Part shown: in pieces, positions 44,460 through 52,668 of the stretch | How the letters are laid out: the number at the start of each line of letters is the position of its first letter | How positions within the stretch are numbered: position 1 is the stretch's first letter | Assembly (NCBI RefSeq): GCF_017874255.1 | Contig: NZ_JAGGLD010000002.1 | Coordinates: 434,001-498,000, forward strand | DNA length: 64,000 nt | Source: Paenibacillus shirakamiensis | Lineage (GTDB): Bacteria > Bacillota > Bacilli > Paenibacillales > Paenibacillaceae | Direction: 5' to 3' | The notes under the pieces: model-generated | What the model saw: only the letters and a program-made list of their open reading frames with translations | Told to the model about the DNA's origin: nothing | Database searches by the model: none | Made by a program: the position numbers and the translations under genes

Positions 44460-44482
44460 TTATTAGCTGTCCTTCTTTCTTT
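44444..44482 (+). terminator. Terminator overlapping the stop codon
   Basis: AAAGAAGGACAGCT and AGCTGTCCTTCTTT form a perfect 14-bp stem, followed by CTTTTC. The TAA lies in its loop. It faces the SDR gene on the other strand. Confidence 0.75.
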
Positions 44483-44517
44483 TCTAATTAACTCCCTATA
44501 ACTACAGACTACACCAT

Positions 44518-45414
44518 TTAAGGTGTAGGCATACCCCCATTAGCATTCAGTGTCTCACCACTGATGTAACTGGACTCTGGGCTAGCTAAGAACACATAGG
44601 CAGGAGCCATCTCAGCCGGTTGGCCTGGACGACCAAGTGGTGTTTTGGAACCAAATTCTTTAAGCTTCTCTTGCGGCTGACCGCCAGCCACTTGAAGCGG
44701 AGTCCATACCGGCCCCGGGGCTACTACATTGACGCGAATACCCTTGCTTGCCACTTGCTGCGCTAAAGATTTACTGAACGTATTAATGGCAGATTTGGTC
44801 GTGGCATAGTCTAGCAAAATAGGTGAAGGTTCATAAGCCTGAATGGATGCGGTATTGATAATTGTGCTGCCGGGCTTCATGTGCTTCAGAGCCGCTTTGC
44901 TGAGCCAAAATAGGGCATATACATTCGTCTTGAACGTCTCATCGAACTGTCCTGTCGTGAGATCTGCAATATCTTTAACAAATTGCTGTTTGCCAGCCAC
45001 ATTTGCCAGAATATCAATTCCGCCCAGTGTCTCCACAGCCGTAGCTATGAGCTGTTCGCAGAACTTCTCATCTTTCAGATCCCCAGGTACGGCAATCGCA
45101 GTGCGTCCCGCTTCTTCAATCAGCTTCACGACCTGCTGTGCATCCGCTTCTTCCGCAGGGAGATAGGACAGTACTACATCCGCCCCTTCACGTGCGTAAG
45201 CAATCGCTACAGCTCGTCCAATTCCACTATCGGCCCCCGTAACAATCGCTTTTCGGCCACTAAGACGACCTGTTCCACGATACGTGGTCTCTCCCGCATC
45301 GGGAACGGGAGTCATTTCCTTCTGCAGTCCCGGCTCCTCCTGCTTTTGTTCAAATTCAGGACCTGCTTGGGTATATTGCGTTGTCGGATCTTGCATCTTA
45401 TATTGATCAGCCAT
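44518..45414 (-). CDS. Short-chain dehydrogenase/reductase (SDR), general-stress type
   Basis: The 298-residue NAD(P)-dependent oxidoreductase has an N-terminal extension of about 45 residues rich in Gln and Pro. The Rossmann motif [12 protein letters not shown], the NNAG-equivalent ANVAG, and the catalytic Ser-Tyr-Lys ([12 protein letters not shown], then [12 protein letters not shown]) follow. It closely resembles Bacillus YdaD/YhxC-type SDRs induced by general stress. I chose the ATG at 45414 (GAGGAGG at normal spacing) over 45420. The GTTTAA/GGTTAT pair upstream fits a sigma-B-type promoter. The substrate is unknown. Confidence 0.9.
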   Translation of the reverse strand: MADQYKMQDPTTQYTQAGPEFEQKQEEPGLQKEMTPVPDAGETTYRGTGRLSGRKAIVTGADSGIGRAVAIAYAREGADVVLSYLPAEEADAQQVVKLIEEAGRTAIAVPGDLKDEKFCEQLIATAVETLGGIDILANVAGKQQFVKDIADLTTGQFDETFKTNVYALFWLSKAALKHMKPGSTIINTASIQAYEPSPILLDYATTKSAINTFSKSLAQQVASKGIRVNVVAPGPVWTPLQVAGGQPQEKLKEFGSKTPLGRPGQPAEMAPAYVFLASPESSYISGETLNANGGMPTP

Positions 45415-45483
45415 ATTCATCTTCCTCCTCTATCGTGTTGGTGTTGATATGGATATCGTTTTTATTAAGGAACTCCTTTTTGT

Positions 45484-45509
45484 ATAACCGAGTTCTGCTG
45501 AATTTAAAC
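45484..45509 (-). promoter_or_regulatory. Candidate sigma-B-type promoter of the SDR gene
   Basis: On the minus strand, GTTTAA (45509-45504), a 14-base spacer and GGTTAT (45489-45484) match the GTTTAA/GGGTAT general-stress consensus. It lies 70 bases before the start codon and overlaps the 5' end of the decarboxylase relic. Confidence 0.4.
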
Positions 45510-45709
45510 AACGTCAGCTTATAACCTTAAGTGCCTTAACTGCTCAAGGTGGCTGTGAACCTCAACTGCATATTCATATCCATGCGGCCCTTCGTACAGG
45601 TTTGACGCAAGAACAAATCGTTGAAGCCTTAGTACAATGTTACCCCTACACTGGATTTCCAAAAGTGTTACATGCTATCGAAGTAGCCAAAAAGATATTT
45701 TCACCTTGA
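45488..45709 (+). pseudogene. 3' remnant of a carboxymuconolactone decarboxylase-family gene
   Basis: The frame reads KQRQLITLSALTAQGGCEPQ, then LHIHIHAALRTGLTQEQIVE and CYPYTGFPKVLHAIEVAKK, which is the C-terminal half of a carboxymuconolactone decarboxylase/AhpD-like family protein, down to a stop at 45709. A stop codon (TAA, 45485-45487) closes the frame upstream, and there is no ATG or ribosome site. The 5' half is missing. It is a decayed gene. Confidence 0.75.
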
Positions 45710-45779
45710 AAAAGATGTGCTCAATTCCTTAGAACACAGCATATAAATTCCTAGCTAAATTTCGGCAAATAAATCCTAC

Positions 45780-46922
45780 CTATGTTAGCTCTTGGCTAGT
45801 ATAGGCTTGCTTGGCTTCCTTTAAGGCTAATAATCCTATCATTAAGGACACCCCCCCGAGAATAATTACAAGCGCCCCTAACTCCTTTGTGTAGGAAGTA
45901 AGATCTCCACTCCGAAATGCCATGCCACGAATCAGTCGGTTCAGTGAGTTCATAGGTAATGCCCATGCGGACATTTGAAATGGCTCTGGAAATGCTAGAG
46001 GCGAGAGTTGAATTCCCGTAGCTAGAAACGAAGGATATACTACTATGCTCGTTCTTAGACCCACCTTAGATACATCTTTGGCCGTATAACCAATAAGAAG
46101 ACCCATCAATGACAGAGCTAAGGCATACAGTCCTAAAGGGATAATAAATATATATGGTGAGGCCTCAAATCGCATCGCCCCAACCTGCTTCAATAACCCA
46201 TAGCTTAGAAGCAGGGAGATTGAGGTCAGAACAGCGTAAGGGATACTACGTATCCAGAGATGTAGGGGGGAATTACCCATGGCAAAAAGTTGACCTTTCT
46301 GACGTAGACGAGGGGCAATGGAACCAGCTGCATTAGTCGTAATCATTAGCACAACGATATTCACAAAGCCAAGGACCATAAAGCCCACATAACTTGTTGT
46401 AGGATTAAATAACATGCGCTGCTGAAGAGACATTGGTGTAACTAGACCTTTAGCTGTTTCAGCATCCATCCCCTTTTGAATCAGACGTGTCATAGAGAGG
46501 GTCATATTATCCGTCTGAATGATTTCCTGCACTGCTGTTCGTAGATTAGTAAGTCCTGAAGGCATCGTGTTGTCTAGTAAAATGGCAATATTCGATGATA
46601 GACCTTGCTGTTGACGCACTTCCAATTCTTTTGGAAGCATAATTACAGCTACAGCTTGTTCATTCGCAAGTAACGTTTCCGGATGAATTCGACTAGCATA
46701 TACGTTTGTTACCTTCATCGAGGGAGATGCATTCAGGTCAGAAATGAGCTGACGTGAATAGGAACTATGGTCCTCATCTATAACAATTATGGGCGATTCT
46801 GTAATCTGATTCTTAGAGAACATCAGTCCAAAAAACAGGGCTGCAATAAGTGGACCCATAAAGACTAGCCGTAGATACTTACTTCCGAGTACATAGTTCC
46901 ACTCATCAATTAGTGATTTCAT
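45780..46922 (-). CDS. ABC-2-type transport permease
   Basis: The 380-residue protein has one N-terminal membrane helix (LRLVFMGPLIAALFFGLMF) and a large extracytoplasmic domain of about 150 residues (SPIIVIDEDHSSYSRQLISD), then five to six C-terminal helices. This is the YhgE/YadH-like ABC-2 exporter permease type. No ATPase gene is beside it, so it may use one encoded elsewhere. It overlaps the upstream HlyD-type gene by 17 bases. The TetR gene is divergently placed. Probably exports a toxic hydrophobic compound. Confidence 0.8.
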   Translation of the reverse strand: MKSLIDEWNYVLGSKYLRLVFMGPLIAALFFGLMFSKNQITESPIIVIDEDHSSYSRQLISDLNASPSMKVTNVYASRIHPETLLANEQAVAVIMLPKELEVRQQQGLSSNIAILLDNTMPSGLTNLRTAVQEIIQTDNMTLSMTRLIQKGMDAETAKGLVTPMSLQQRMLFNPTTSYVGFMVLGFVNIVVLMITTNAAGSIAPRLRQKGQLFAMGNSPLHLWIRSIPYAVLTSISLLLSYGLLKQVGAMRFEASPYIFIIPLGLYALALSLMGLLIGYTAKDVSKVGLRTSIVVYPSFLATGIQLSPLAFPEPFQMSAWALPMNSLNRLIRGMAFRSGDLTSYTKELGALVIILGGVSLMIGLLALKEAKQAYTSQELT

Positions 46923-47526
46923 TAAGTTTCACCTCTGCAGTCATGCCCGGAAGCACATCAGCACTTGCATCCACAGCTACACGGACAAGGAACATGCTTA
47001 CATCCGCTTGCCCTTTTTCCCGAGTCATACGCATGGTGGCAAATGGAAGGGCTGCGGAAATGGTAGTAACCACACCCCTCACCTGCTTAGGATGATCTAT
47101 ATACGGAAAATCAACACCGATGTTCTGATTCACCTTTAACTTACGAATCTCACTCTCTTGTATGTACAGATCAGTAAAATAGTTATTTTTCTGTAGAATC
47201 ACCATCGGTGCTCCTTGTTTCATCAGATCTCCTGGCTTTACCATGATTTCGCTAATCAAACCATCTTGGGGTGCAAAGATACTTCCGACCGTTGTCTCAT
47301 CTGACTGAATCTTAAATAGTATGTCACCTTTCTTGATAGCTTGACCTACAGCTGCACGGATCTCCTTGATTGAACCTGTCGCTTTTGGATATACCATTGT
47401 CATTTGTTCTGCTTCAAGTATCCCTTGTTTTCTGCTTTCTGCTTGAGTTACGGCATCTTTTCCTATCATCTCAAGTAGCCAACCTCCCACAATGAGTGCG
47501 ATAGCTAACCCGAAATATATACTCAT
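46906..47526 (-). CDS. HlyD/RND-type periplasmic adaptor (membrane-fusion) protein
   Basis: The 206-residue protein has an N-terminal membrane anchor (IYFGLAIALIVGGWLLEM). A biotinyl-lipoyl-like segment (VGQAIKKGDILFKIQSDETT, then SIFAPQDGLISEIMVKPGD) and a beta-barrel part (VDFPYIDHPKQVRGVVTTIS) follow. It is shorter than Gram-negative adaptors because no outer membrane has to be crossed. The ATG at 47526 has AAGGGTG upstream; the GTG at 47538 does not. It is encoded with the ABC-2 permease and should act with it. Likely repressed by the divergent TetR. Confidence 0.75.
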   Translation of the reverse strand: MSIYFGLAIALIVGGWLLEMIGKDAVTQAESRKQGILEAEQMTMVYPKATGSIKEIRAAVGQAIKKGDILFKIQSDETTVGSIFAPQDGLISEIMVKPGDLMKQGAPMVILQKNNYFTDLYIQESEIRKLKVNQNIGVDFPYIDHPKQVRGVVTTISAALPFATMRMTREKGQADVSMFLVRVAVDASADVLPGMTAEVKLNEITN

Positions 47527-47691
47527 TTTTAATTTCACCCTTCAACATCTCCCATTCATTATCGCTAAATTTTAATACCTTACTGGCATTATCCTCTTCT
47601 AGGTACTAATGTTCGTTCTATTTGGACTCATTCATCTTACTATCGGATAGCTTGCTCCTTGGATAGTCCCTCCTTTGCAAAGTCTCGAACT

Positions 47692-47731
47692 AAAATATGA
47701 TGATCATAATATATTATATTCATCATATTTT
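47692..47731. promoter_or_regulatory. Inverted repeat between the exporter and the tetR-type gene
   Basis: AAAATATGATGA (47692-47703) and TCATCATATTTT (47720-47731) are perfect inverted repeats, with TATGATGATCATA (47696-47708) itself a palindrome. It is a likely operator for the TetR protein controlling both directions. Confidence 0.6.
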
Positions 47732-47815
47732 AAATCCGTCAATATCTAGACAAGATTAATTATGACGACTATAATATTTTAAAATACAGTACTCAGTAGC
47801 TACGGAGTGATAATT

Positions 47816-48382
47816 ATGCCTTATCCTAAAGGACACAAATTAAAAATTAGACATACGATTGTGGAAAGTGCTGCGCAGGCTTTTCGAACCCATGGCATTC
47901 AAGAGGTAAGTGTTCCGGTTATAATGAAGGGAGCGGGTCTAACGCATGGGGGATTTTATTCACATTTTGACAATAAGGAACAGCTGGTAGGCGAGGCTTG
48001 TCGATATGCCATACATGATACAATCACGCTTTTACAAAGTGTTGCAGATCAAGAGACTCAGCATTCCAAAATAAATGCTGTGATTGATTATTATCTAAGT
48101 CCCTATCATCGCGACAATACGAGTATGGGCTGTATTATCCCTGCTCTTTCTAATGAAATCTCCCGCTCTTCCGAAGAACTTCGGCACATATTTACACAAG
48201 AAATAGAGAGAATGATCGCTTTTATCTCAGAGCTAGCACAAATCGATAATATTAAAGGCAGTGCATTGTTCAGTACCATGGTCGGTTCCCTTATTCTCGC
48301 ACGATCTGTCCAAGACCTTGAACGGAGTAATACTCTGCTAATAGCAGGCAAGAAGGCTGCAAAAACGCTGATTTTACATTAG
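47816..48382 (+). CDS. TetR/AcrR-family repressor
   Basis: The 188-residue protein starts at ATG 47816 with CGGAGTG upstream. The N-terminal helix-turn-helix reads IQEVSVPVIMKGAGLTHGGF and then YSHFDNKEQLV, the TetR signature. The rest is a helical ligand-binding and dimer domain (TSMGCIIPALSNEISRSSEE), as in TetR_C families. Divergent from the HlyD/ABC-2 exporter genes, so it most likely represses them and itself through the inverted repeat in the shared promoter region. Ligand unknown. Confidence 0.9.
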   Translation: MPYPKGHKLKIRHTIVESAAQAFRTHGIQEVSVPVIMKGAGLTHGGFYSHFDNKEQLVGEACRYAIHDTITLLQSVADQETQHSKINAVIDYYLSPYHRDNTSMGCIIPALSNEISRSSEELRHIFTQEIERMIAFISELAQIDNIKGSALFSTMVGSLILARSVQDLERSNTLLIAGKKAAKTLILH

Positions 48383-48442
48383 TCTATTAATGCTTTATCT
48401 TTTATCTGTTTCTAATACTATGTCAGAATACGGAACACAAAA

Positions 48443-48477
48443 AAGCACGCCATCTCTGGCGTGCTTCTGTTTCTTTT
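48443..48477 (+). terminator. Terminator of the tetR-type gene
   Basis: AAGCACGCC and GGCGTGCTT form a perfect 9-bp stem with an ATCTCT loop, followed by CTGTTTCTTTT. Confidence 0.75.
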
Positions 48478-48512
48478 GTCAACTGAAAGATACGTACGAT
48501 CCCTTACACGAT

Positions 48513-48953
48513 TTAGTTCTGTACATCCGCTCTAAGTACCTTATGCGCTGCTCTTCTAATACTTTCCTTCGTCCACAGGGGTGCTTCTGGATGGCTCATA
48601 ATCTCACTTGATGTCATCCAATGTACGGCATCCACCTCATCTGGTGCTTTGCTATAAGCTGTACCCTTATCATATTCACATAAAAATACCATATTAATTA
48701 CGTTATATCCCTCATCGGTCACAAAAGAAGAGCTGTACACAAAATGAATACCCTCTTTTACTTCAATGCCCACTTCTTCATATAACTCTCGCTTCACCGT
48801 CCGCTCTATAATCTCAAGCGTGTTCCCTTCTACATCTACTTTGCCTCCAACAAGTGAGATGGTGCCTCCGGCATGTTCTTCTTTCGAACTTCTTGTAATC
48901 ATGAGCCATTGATCATCCTTACAGACTGCCGCTTCTACATTTATAATGAACAA
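48513..48953 (-). CDS. Nudix hydrolase
   Basis: The 146-residue protein has a Nudix box (GKVDVEGNTLEIIERTVKRE then LYEEVGI) with the catalytic RE-x2-EE-x-G core intact. The N-terminal strand MFIINVEAAVCKDDQWLMIT is usual for the fold. It should hydrolyse a nucleoside diphosphate linked to another moiety; the exact substrate is not readable. It starts at TTG 48953 with GAGAGGGG eight bases upstream. Stand-alone gene, convergent with the tetR-type gene. Confidence 0.85.
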   Translation of the reverse strand: MFIINVEAAVCKDDQWLMITRSSKEEHAGGTISLVGGKVDVEGNTLEIIERTVKRELYEEVGIEVKEGIHFVYSSSFVTDEGYNVINMVFLCEYDKGTAYSKAPDEVDAVHWMTSSEIMSHPEAPLWTKESIRRAAHKVLRADVQN

Positions 48954-49240
48954 GTGCTACGCCCCTCTCCTTCTTTATACAATGAAGGATTATTTCCTAA
49001 CGGTATAAGAGTTTTATGTGCAATGAGGTCCGTTCTAAGGTCTGTTCATTATTATAAATGGAGATATTCACCTAAAATAAGTCATATAAGTTTAAATTTA
49101 TATTAAAATTTTGTCATACTATGCGTAATCTGCCGTTCCCTTAGGTTATGTATCGAAATATTCATAGTTTGTTTAATTACTGTTAAAAATTACATGGTAC
49201 TATAACAATATATATTGATATAGAAAAGGAATGAAGATTC

Positions 49241-49852
49241 ATGAGAATTTTTTTGAAATGGCTAATCTACATGATTCCTGGGCTTTTGGGCCAAATCTAC
49301 ATAACAACCCACTTCCATCCACCTAGAAATACTTCATTGTTCTTAAGCGTGCCCTTGTTTATTTTCTTTTCACTTATTAATTTAATGGCTTATCATCTAT
49401 TCTTTGTGCCAAAAAAAATAAAAAAGAAGCTTCTACGTTCGGTAACTCTTCTTTCAAAAAGAGAACATGCATTAGAACTAGACAACAGCTTCAAGAAATT
49501 CATTACAGAAGCTAGAGATAGGCAAGCAACGTTTAATGGTTTTCGTATCCTTGAATTAAAAAGACTTGAGGAAACAGCACTTAAAAAAAGAGAGCGTCTA
49601 ACTTACTTTGTTACGATTTTAGGATGGATTTTTTATATCTTTTTTTTACAGATCATTATATTTAATATACTGACGATCGGTCTCCATATTGAGATCTTCT
49701 ATATTGAATGTGTGTTCGGAGTATTGTTACTATTGTTGTTCATGATATTCAGAGAGCAAAAAATTGAATGGGAGGTTCAGGCCCATACATTAAAACGTTG
49801 TATTCAGAAGTGTGGAGAAAAGGATATATTTGAGTTTGATAATAGCTACTGA
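49241..49852 (+). CDS. Membrane protein with two helix pairs and a cytoplasmic loop
   Basis: The 203-residue protein has two N-terminal helices (LIYMIPGLLGQIYI and FLSVPLFIFFSLINLMAYHL), a basic, charged loop of about 70 residues that is probably coiled-coil (LELKRLEETALKKRERL), and a second hydrophobic pair (TILGWIFYIFFLQIIIFNIL and CVFGVLLLLLFMIF). AAAGGAATG precedes the ATG. No family is recognised. It stands alone between a Nudix gene and the ter region. Confidence 0.6.
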   Translation: MRIFLKWLIYMIPGLLGQIYITTHFHPPRNTSLFLSVPLFIFFSLINLMAYHLFFVPKKIKKKLLRSVTLLSKREHALELDNSFKKFITEARDRQATFNGFRILELKRLEETALKKRERLTYFVTILGWIFYIFFLQIIIFNILTIGLHIEIFYIECVFGVLLLLLFMIFREQKIEWEVQAHTLKRCIQKCGEKDIFEFDNSY

Positions 49853-49882
49853 GTTATTTATTCTTTTCTACTAGCCATTCAT

Positions 49883-50443
49883 TTAGAATCTAGCTTGATT
49901 ACCAAAGTCCAAATGAGGTCCATTCAAATTCTCCATACTCGTTAAAGCTTTCTCATAGATTCTCGTAATCTGCTGAATTCTTTGAAATTCTACGTCTGAT
50001 GGACCTAAATCATTCATGAACATATGTTGCATGATACTTGAGTATAGGCTAATCTTCTTTCGTAGTTCTAATTGTTCAAGCTGAATGATCTCCTCTAACG
50101 TGTGTTCTTCTATGAAATCTAGAATACTATCAGGAGCATTAGATTGATCACGACTAGAATTTCGGTGATTGGACTCTACATGCCCCTCCAGATCAATAGA
50201 TGTACGAAGGATCGAAAAAGGAATTCTTTCTTTGGCTAACATCACTTGAAACGATTTGTTTTGAAATAAATCACTCATTACTAACTTGCTCATCTCCATG
50301 TTGCCTAGCAAAATTCCATCAAACGGGTGTAAAATCCAAACACCCTCTTTCATATAAAGGTTAAAATTAAAATACTCCCCGCCATACAAATATGTAATAT
50401 TAATAGATGACTCTGTTATACAGCTATAGTTAAACTCCGACAT
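49883..50443 (-). CDS. Hypothetical soluble protein
   Basis: The 186-residue protein starts at ATG 50443 with AGGAGG six bases upstream; codons further upstream lack a site. The first 75 residues are beta-rich (SSINITYLYGGEYFNFNLYM), the rest helical and acidic (SILDFIEEHTLEEIIQLEQL). No signal peptide or membrane helix is seen. It is on the same strand as the ter locus and downstream of its last gene, but separated by a small gene and a terminator. Family not recognised. Confidence 0.6.
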   Translation of the reverse strand: MSEFNYSCITESSINITYLYGGEYFNFNLYMKEGVWILHPFDGILLGNMEMSKLVMSDLFQNKSFQVMLAKERIPFSILRTSIDLEGHVESNHRNSSRDQSNAPDSILDFIEEHTLEEIIQLEQLELRKKISLYSSIMQHMFMNDLGPSDVEFQRIQQITRIYEKALTSMENLNGPHLDFGNQARF

Positions 50444-50514
50444 GCTCTGCCTCCTAGTATCTTCTAATCTTAGATATATCATAGCAGATTTTGTAAGTGG
50501 TCTCCTACGGATTT

Positions 50515-50619
50515 TTAAGTGCTGTTGTTGTTCAGTTCTGCAATAGATTCTGCCCTTTCAAAAGCAGCAACAAGAATAAGAGAAAGTAACAGCACAAGAC
50601 AAATAACTCCTCCTAACAT
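50515..50619 (-). CDS. 34-residue single-pass membrane peptide
   Basis: The ATG at 50619 has AAGGGATG nine bases upstream and yields MLGGVICLVLLLSLILVAAF followed by an acidic tail. The frame is open further upstream (to 50793). There an AAGGAGG abuts an ATG (about 50730), so a 71-residue form is also possible. No family is recognised. It lies between the telA terminator and the hypothetical gene at 49883. Confidence 0.4.
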   Translation of the reverse strand: MLGGVICLVLLLSLILVAAFERAESIAELNNNST

Positions 50620-50768
50620 CGTTTCACATCCCTTAGTTTTTCCATTACTATATGAATACGATTGATATTTTATGAACAAAAAATCATGCTCCTCTAAATA
50701 ATTTCTTTCGTACAACGTGCGTAATTTCATCCTCCTTGTCGGTGTGTCTTGTATATTCCTATACATTA

Positions 50769-50803
50769 AAAAACAGCAACCTTTGAAATTCAAAGGCTGC
50801 CGT
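50769..50803 (-). terminator. Terminator of the metabolite/telA operon
   Basis: On the minus strand GGCAGCCTTTGAA pairs with TTCAAAGGTTGCTG and is followed by TTTTTT. It lies 23 bases after the telA-type stop. Confidence 0.8.
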
Positions 50804-50825
50804 TGGTTAAAATTCCAATCCTAAG

Positions 50826-51920
50826 TTAATCAAGCAGTTCATTCCATTGGGTGGGTACCTCTGACCCTTGTCCTGCCTTATTACTGGGCATAAGCCCAAG
50901 CCGATTATGCATCTGCTCATTAATTTGCGCTAGACGTTTGGTGTGCTCTGTAGCAGACTGAATAATTGTACGGTTAGATTGTTCATACAAATCAATAGCT
51001 GAGAACAAATCCGTCGTAGCTCGATTGATAGATTCTAATTGTAAGGCTGGTTGACCCAGAAGATCATTCGTTTTTTGTGTCGTCTCTTTTAATAGACGAG
51101 AATTCTCCTCAAACATATGATTCAGCGTATCATTAGCAGCATTCACAGCTTGGATTGTCTGCATTTGATCTTGAAGAGCCATAGCAATCATAGCAGAGAC
51201 GGTTATTAGATGTTGTGTCTTATCAATAGTGGCATCCACTGTATCGATCAACTTATCATTATTATCCATAATAATATCTGTACCGGCAATGGCTTGTTGA
51301 TAGAGCATGATCATCTCTTGAAAAGATTGAATGCGTGTAACTACTTTTCTCAGTCCTCTTTCAAGATGAACTTTCTTGTTCTCATTCTCAGGCTTTGCCA
51401 TCTCTTCTTCGAACAATTGACGGAGTCTCTCACCCATTTGAATGCGCATTTGTAGGTTATAGACTGCTTCGAAAGAGCTTTTCTTCAAATTTTTCATATA
51501 CATGATATTTTCTTCTAACGTTTCTTTCCCATTTCTTAAAGACTGAATAATTGCATTTACATTGGTTCTCACAGACTGATATTTATAGACATAATTCTTT
51601 AGTGGCGTTTTCTTAAGTACTTTATCCAAGAAGCTGAGTTGCTTGCTTTTACTTAGCCCATCAATTTCTGAACGAAGCTTCAAAATGTCTTTAGACACCT
51701 CACTACTTTTCCCAGACATGAGCTCGTTCACAGGTCGTTCCAGCATCGCCAAGGATTGACCTGCTTGCTCCATCGTTCTCGAACCCATGCGTCCCATCTG
51801 ATCCATAAGCGTATCTAGTTCTATCGCATCCGAAGTTGCCACTTTTTGAATCCATTGCTTTGCTTCTTGGTCTACTTTTATCCTATCCGTCTCTTTAAGC
51901 TGCACAGTCTGAATAGACAT
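50826..51920 (-). CDS. TelA-type toxic-anion resistance protein
   Basis: The 364-residue, almost wholly helical protein matches the TelA/YceH/YaaN family: a conserved N-terminal block (IDTLMDQMGRMGSRTMEQAG-like), a long coiled-coil middle (LYQQAIAGTDIIMDNNDKLI), and a C-terminal QMHNRLG end. AAGGAGG precedes the ATG. It follows the xpaC-type gene by 12 bases, the pairing seen as xpaC-yaaN in Bacillus. TelA proteins are linked to tellurite and antimicrobial stress at the membrane. Last gene of its operon. Confidence 0.9.
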   Translation of the reverse strand: MSIQTVQLKETDRIKVDQEAKQWIQKVATSDAIELDTLMDQMGRMGSRTMEQAGQSLAMLERPVNELMSGKSSEVSKDILKLRSEIDGLSKSKQLSFLDKVLKKTPLKNYVYKYQSVRTNVNAIIQSLRNGKETLEENIMYMKNLKKSSFEAVYNLQMRIQMGERLRQLFEEEMAKPENENKKVHLERGLRKVVTRIQSFQEMIMLYQQAIAGTDIIMDNNDKLIDTVDATIDKTQHLITVSAMIAMALQDQMQTIQAVNAANDTLNHMFEENSRLLKETTQKTNDLLGQPALQLESINRATTDLFSAIDLYEQSNRTIIQSATEHTKRLAQINEQMHNRLGLMPSNKAGQGSEVPTQWNELLD

Positions 51921-51932
51921 GAATGAACCTCC

Positions 51933-52580
51933 TTAGTCTGTTGAGCGATAACGTTGTTGGATCAAATCCATACGTGTTTGCAGTTCGATAAGATCTTTTT
52001 GTTCGATAGTCTCAACATAGATGGATAGCTTAGAGTTGATATCTTTAATGCCGTCTAGCAATAACCGTCGGTTTAACCTTTTCCCTTCACCACTTAACTT
52101 TAAAAAAGGATTAATCGCACCGTTCAGATCTTTGAACACGAGTCGCTGAATATTGTGATTGACGCCTGAATCATTCAATTCTTTTAGTTGAGGGATTAAG
52201 CGGGTTATTCTGGAGAGAAGACTTAACACCTTATCTACAATTTCATTGTCGAGCATGTTTTTTTGTCCCTCTGAAATTATCGTCTCTTGAATGACATAGG
52301 TATATTCAAGAAAAGGGCCCCAAAATGGATCATGTTCCTGAGGTGAACGTGCATCTTCCTTTTGAATTCTAGTATCTAAGTCTATCAACTGTGGATTAGA
52401 ATCTAGAGATTTTTGCGTATTATGATCCTTTTTCTCCCTACTTAAAAGATAGATCGGCCCAAGTGCGAATGCAGTGGGAATACATAAACTAATAAATTCA
52501 GGCACTAAACTTGAAGTGAAAAGACTTAATAAGAACCCCACCATTAAGATCATAATCGAAACTCTAAATCTCTTAGACAA
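51933..52580 (-). CDS. XpaC-like membrane protein
   Basis: The 215-residue protein starts at TTG 52580 with a perfect AGGAGGTG seven bases upstream. Two N-terminal helices form a hairpin (VSIMILMVGFLLSLFTSSLV and FISLCIPTAFALGPIYLLS). A cytoplasmic helical domain follows (SLLSRITRLIPQLKELND). It resembles XpaC, named for hydrolysis of 5-bromo-4-chloroindolyl phosphate, though no phosphatase motif is visible, so that activity is doubtful. Paired with TelA downstream, it probably forms a membrane platform. Confidence 0.75.
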   Translation of the reverse strand: MSKRFRVSIMILMVGFLLSLFTSSLVPEFISLCIPTAFALGPIYLLSREKKDHNTQKSLDSNPQLIDLDTRIQKEDARSPQEHDPFWGPFLEYTYVIQETIISEGQKNMLDNEIVDKVLSLLSRITRLIPQLKELNDSGVNHNIQRLVFKDLNGAINPFLKLSGEGKRLNRRLLLDGIKDINSKLSIYVETIEQKDLIELQTRMDLIQQRYRSTD

Positions 52581-52668
52581 ATGTGAGCACCTCCTGTCTA
52601 TATCCCCTATATTCACTCATTCATATATATCCCATCTTAAATCATAGCTTTTATAATTTCCAATATTA

